64,000 bases of DNA, taken from DLKC01 sp002478885. Its GTDB lineage: Bacteria; Bacteroidota; Bacteroidia; Chitinophagales; Chitinophagaceae. Shown one piece after another: positions 62,884-64,000 of the stretch. Where the stretch lies: assembly GCA_046329585.1 (NCBI GenBank), contig JAXLUI010000001.1, positions 558,001 to 622,000 on the forward strand. The letters are read 5' to 3'. The stretch's first letter is position 1; each line of letters starts with the position of its first letter. The position numbers and the translations under genes are program-made. The notes under the pieces were generated by a model. The model did not search any database and was not told where the DNA came from. It worked only from the letters and a program-made list of their open reading frames with translations.

Positions 62884-63012
62884 TTTTTATTCCGCCTATA
62901 AACCACATATTGACCGAACGCCTGTTTGTTTTACAGATGCCATTTATTATGCGGCTGAAAGGAGCGTCGCAAGCGAAGCATAATAGATTGTACTAAGCTG
63001 GCACAATAAAAA

Positions 63013-63037
63013 AGTCCCGCAATAAACTTGCGGGACT
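63013..63037 (-). terminator. Terminator after the outer-membrane protein gene
   Basis: AGTCCCGCAA...TTGCGGGACT with a 5-nt loop and a minus-strand T tract (A run at 63008-63013), 62 nt past the stop at 63099. Confidence 0.85.
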
Positions 63038-63098
63038 GTTGATGAAAACCCCAAAACGGGTCTTTCGCGGTTAGCATGGGAAACAAACAAAATTTTAA

Positions 63099-64000
63099 TT
63101 ATTTAAGTTTCGTCGTTAATGCGAGGTTTATACCTAAACTGGTGACCGGCAAATCATTGATTCCGATGCCACTGATGGGTATCCTGTAGTAGGGTTCCAC
63201 CCTCAGCATACCATTTTTCGAAATTTGCCGCTCGTAACCAACGCTTAAATGAATATTCGAGAAGTAATAGTTCGCCGCCTTATTCACATACTTCACACCT
63301 TCTTTCTGTTGCCCGTTGGCGTCGTAAGAATAATTGTAAAGCTCCTTGTGCATAACATAAGAAACTGCGCCCGCAGACGCAAAAAAACCTCCTTTTTTCT
63401 GCTGCTTGAAATTGTATTTCACGCCAAACGGAATCTCGGTGATGCTGTTATAGGCGTCGAGGCTAATAATATCGGAACCATCGCGGCTCAAACTATTTTT
63501 AGACAGGTATTTACCGTCGGAGTAATAATATTTTTTTGTAAGCAACATACCTAACTCCAGGCTAAGATTTTTGTTTAACTGGAAACCCGCAATAACTCCG
63601 AAATTGATGCCCGGCTTTGAAAATTGCTGAAGCTTTACCCTTGTATACTCAGGTGCAACCACGGCGCCAAAGTAAAACCGAGACTGTTTTTCAGGGGGTG
63701 AATGCTGAACTTCACTGCCGTTAGAAATAGTTGGCGCCTTTTCAAATTCCAAACTATTGATGCTTAATTGCTTGTCTATGCGTAATTCAGCCACGGGGCC
63801 CTTTTGCTCTGCAATGGCAGTCAAGAATAAAGATTTATCTTTTGTATTAATTTCTGCAACCGACGCTGCCGCTATATCACCGTGTTCTATTGCTGTTAAC
63901 GGCGAAGTATTGGCCTGCATCCTGTTAGATTGTGCAACTAGTGCAGTAGATTTTAGTACACCAAAATTTGCCATTGCTTCCGGCTCATCGTTTGAATGCT
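63099..64000 (-). CDS. Outer-membrane beta-barrel protein, 5' end outside the window
   Basis: About 300 residues visible. The minus-strand frame is open to the window edge beyond ATG 63974 (HSNDEPEAMANFG...), so the true start is probably outside. The N-terminal visible part is hydrophilic (to about 110). A barrel of the PorT/OmpA-like small type follows: RFYFGAVVAPEYTRV, FGVIAGFQLNKNLSLELGMLLTKKYYYSD, ITEIPFGVKYNF, HLSVGYERQISKNGMLRVEPYYRIP, GINLALTTKL. In Bacteroidota some such barrels have an N-terminal anti-sigma-like cytoplasmic region; whether that is so here needs the missing sequence. Confidence 0.8.
   Translation of the reverse strand, partial: HSNDEPEAMANFGVLKSTALVAQSNRMQANTSPLTAIEHGDIAAASVAEINTKDKSLFLTAIAEQKGPVAELRIDKQLSINSLEFEKAPTISNGSEVQHSPPEKQSRFYFGAVVAPEYTRVKLQQFSKPGINFGVIAGFQLNKNLSLELGMLLTKKYYYSDGKYLSKNSLSRDGSDIISLDAYNSITEIPFGVKYNFKQQKKGGFFASAGAVSYVMHKELYNYSYDANGQQKEGVKYVNKAANYYFSNIHLSVGYERQISKNGMLRVEPYYRIPISGIGINDLPVTSLGINLALTTKLK

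Noticed and set aside
62964..62985. gcgtcgcaagcgaagc as another repeat copy
   Set aside because: Shares only the GCGTCGCA octamer; the rest of the core and arms are missing.

Overview
The window comes from a Bacteroidota chromosome, most likely a Chitinophagaceae-like lineage. The evidence is a SprA translocon protein, type A and type B C-terminal sorting domains of the type IX secretion system (T9SS), plug and beta-barrel outer-membrane proteins, and TAnnTTTG-type promoters. It is ordinary chromosome with one recent insertion sequence. No rRNA, tRNA, CRISPR array or phage was seen.

Layout. 1-5.5 kb: a minus-strand lipid cluster (desaturase, serine-palmitoyltransferase-like enzyme, GNAT-like ceramide-synthase candidate, sulfotransferase, radical SAM) that could make a sulfated sphingolipid or sulfonolipid. 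5.7-8 kb: two unknown exported proteins. 8.5-12 kb: accC, accB, an EF-P with an unusual tip loop, and an RNA-binding protein. 12.2-18.6 kb: hydrolase, T9SS type B protein, SDR, and an MbnH/MbnP-like copper pair. 18.8-26.7 kb: sprA and ruvA. 27-32 kb: a plug-domain gene split by an IS3/IS407-type element (28174-29474, CGGT duplication), then a companion gene. 32-43.4 kb: RNA methyltransferase, TamL/BamA-like lipoprotein, truB, ccmB/C/D, glutamate dehydrogenase, T9SS cargo, lipA, an outer-membrane protein and OsmC. 43.5-53.6 kb: trpEGDCF-GNAT-trpBA-hisHAF behind a trp leader peptide and terminator. 53.8-56.1 kb: three plus-strand genes. 56.2-62.8 kb: hisGDC, a sugar dehydrogenase/cytochrome c pair, and hisB, behind a his leader peptide and terminator. 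63-64 kb: a partial outer-membrane protein.

Two regulatory features stand out. Both amino-acid operons carry textbook ribosome-dependent attenuators: a WWW leader for trp and an H-I-HHHH leader for his. Three histidine genes sit at the end of the trp operon, so they should follow the tryptophan signal rather than the histidine one.

The least explained feature is an interspersed repeat with a 20-nt core, GTTGCGTCGCACTCTTGTAC or close variants. About 26 copies are scattered through the window, either alone or as inverted pairs. Most lie 36-90 nt downstream of a stop codon, in a fixed orientation to that gene, including inside the trp and his operons. The central dyad is preserved by paired substitutions. 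One copy lies within the sulfotransferase coding sequence. No transposase linked to the family is visible here.
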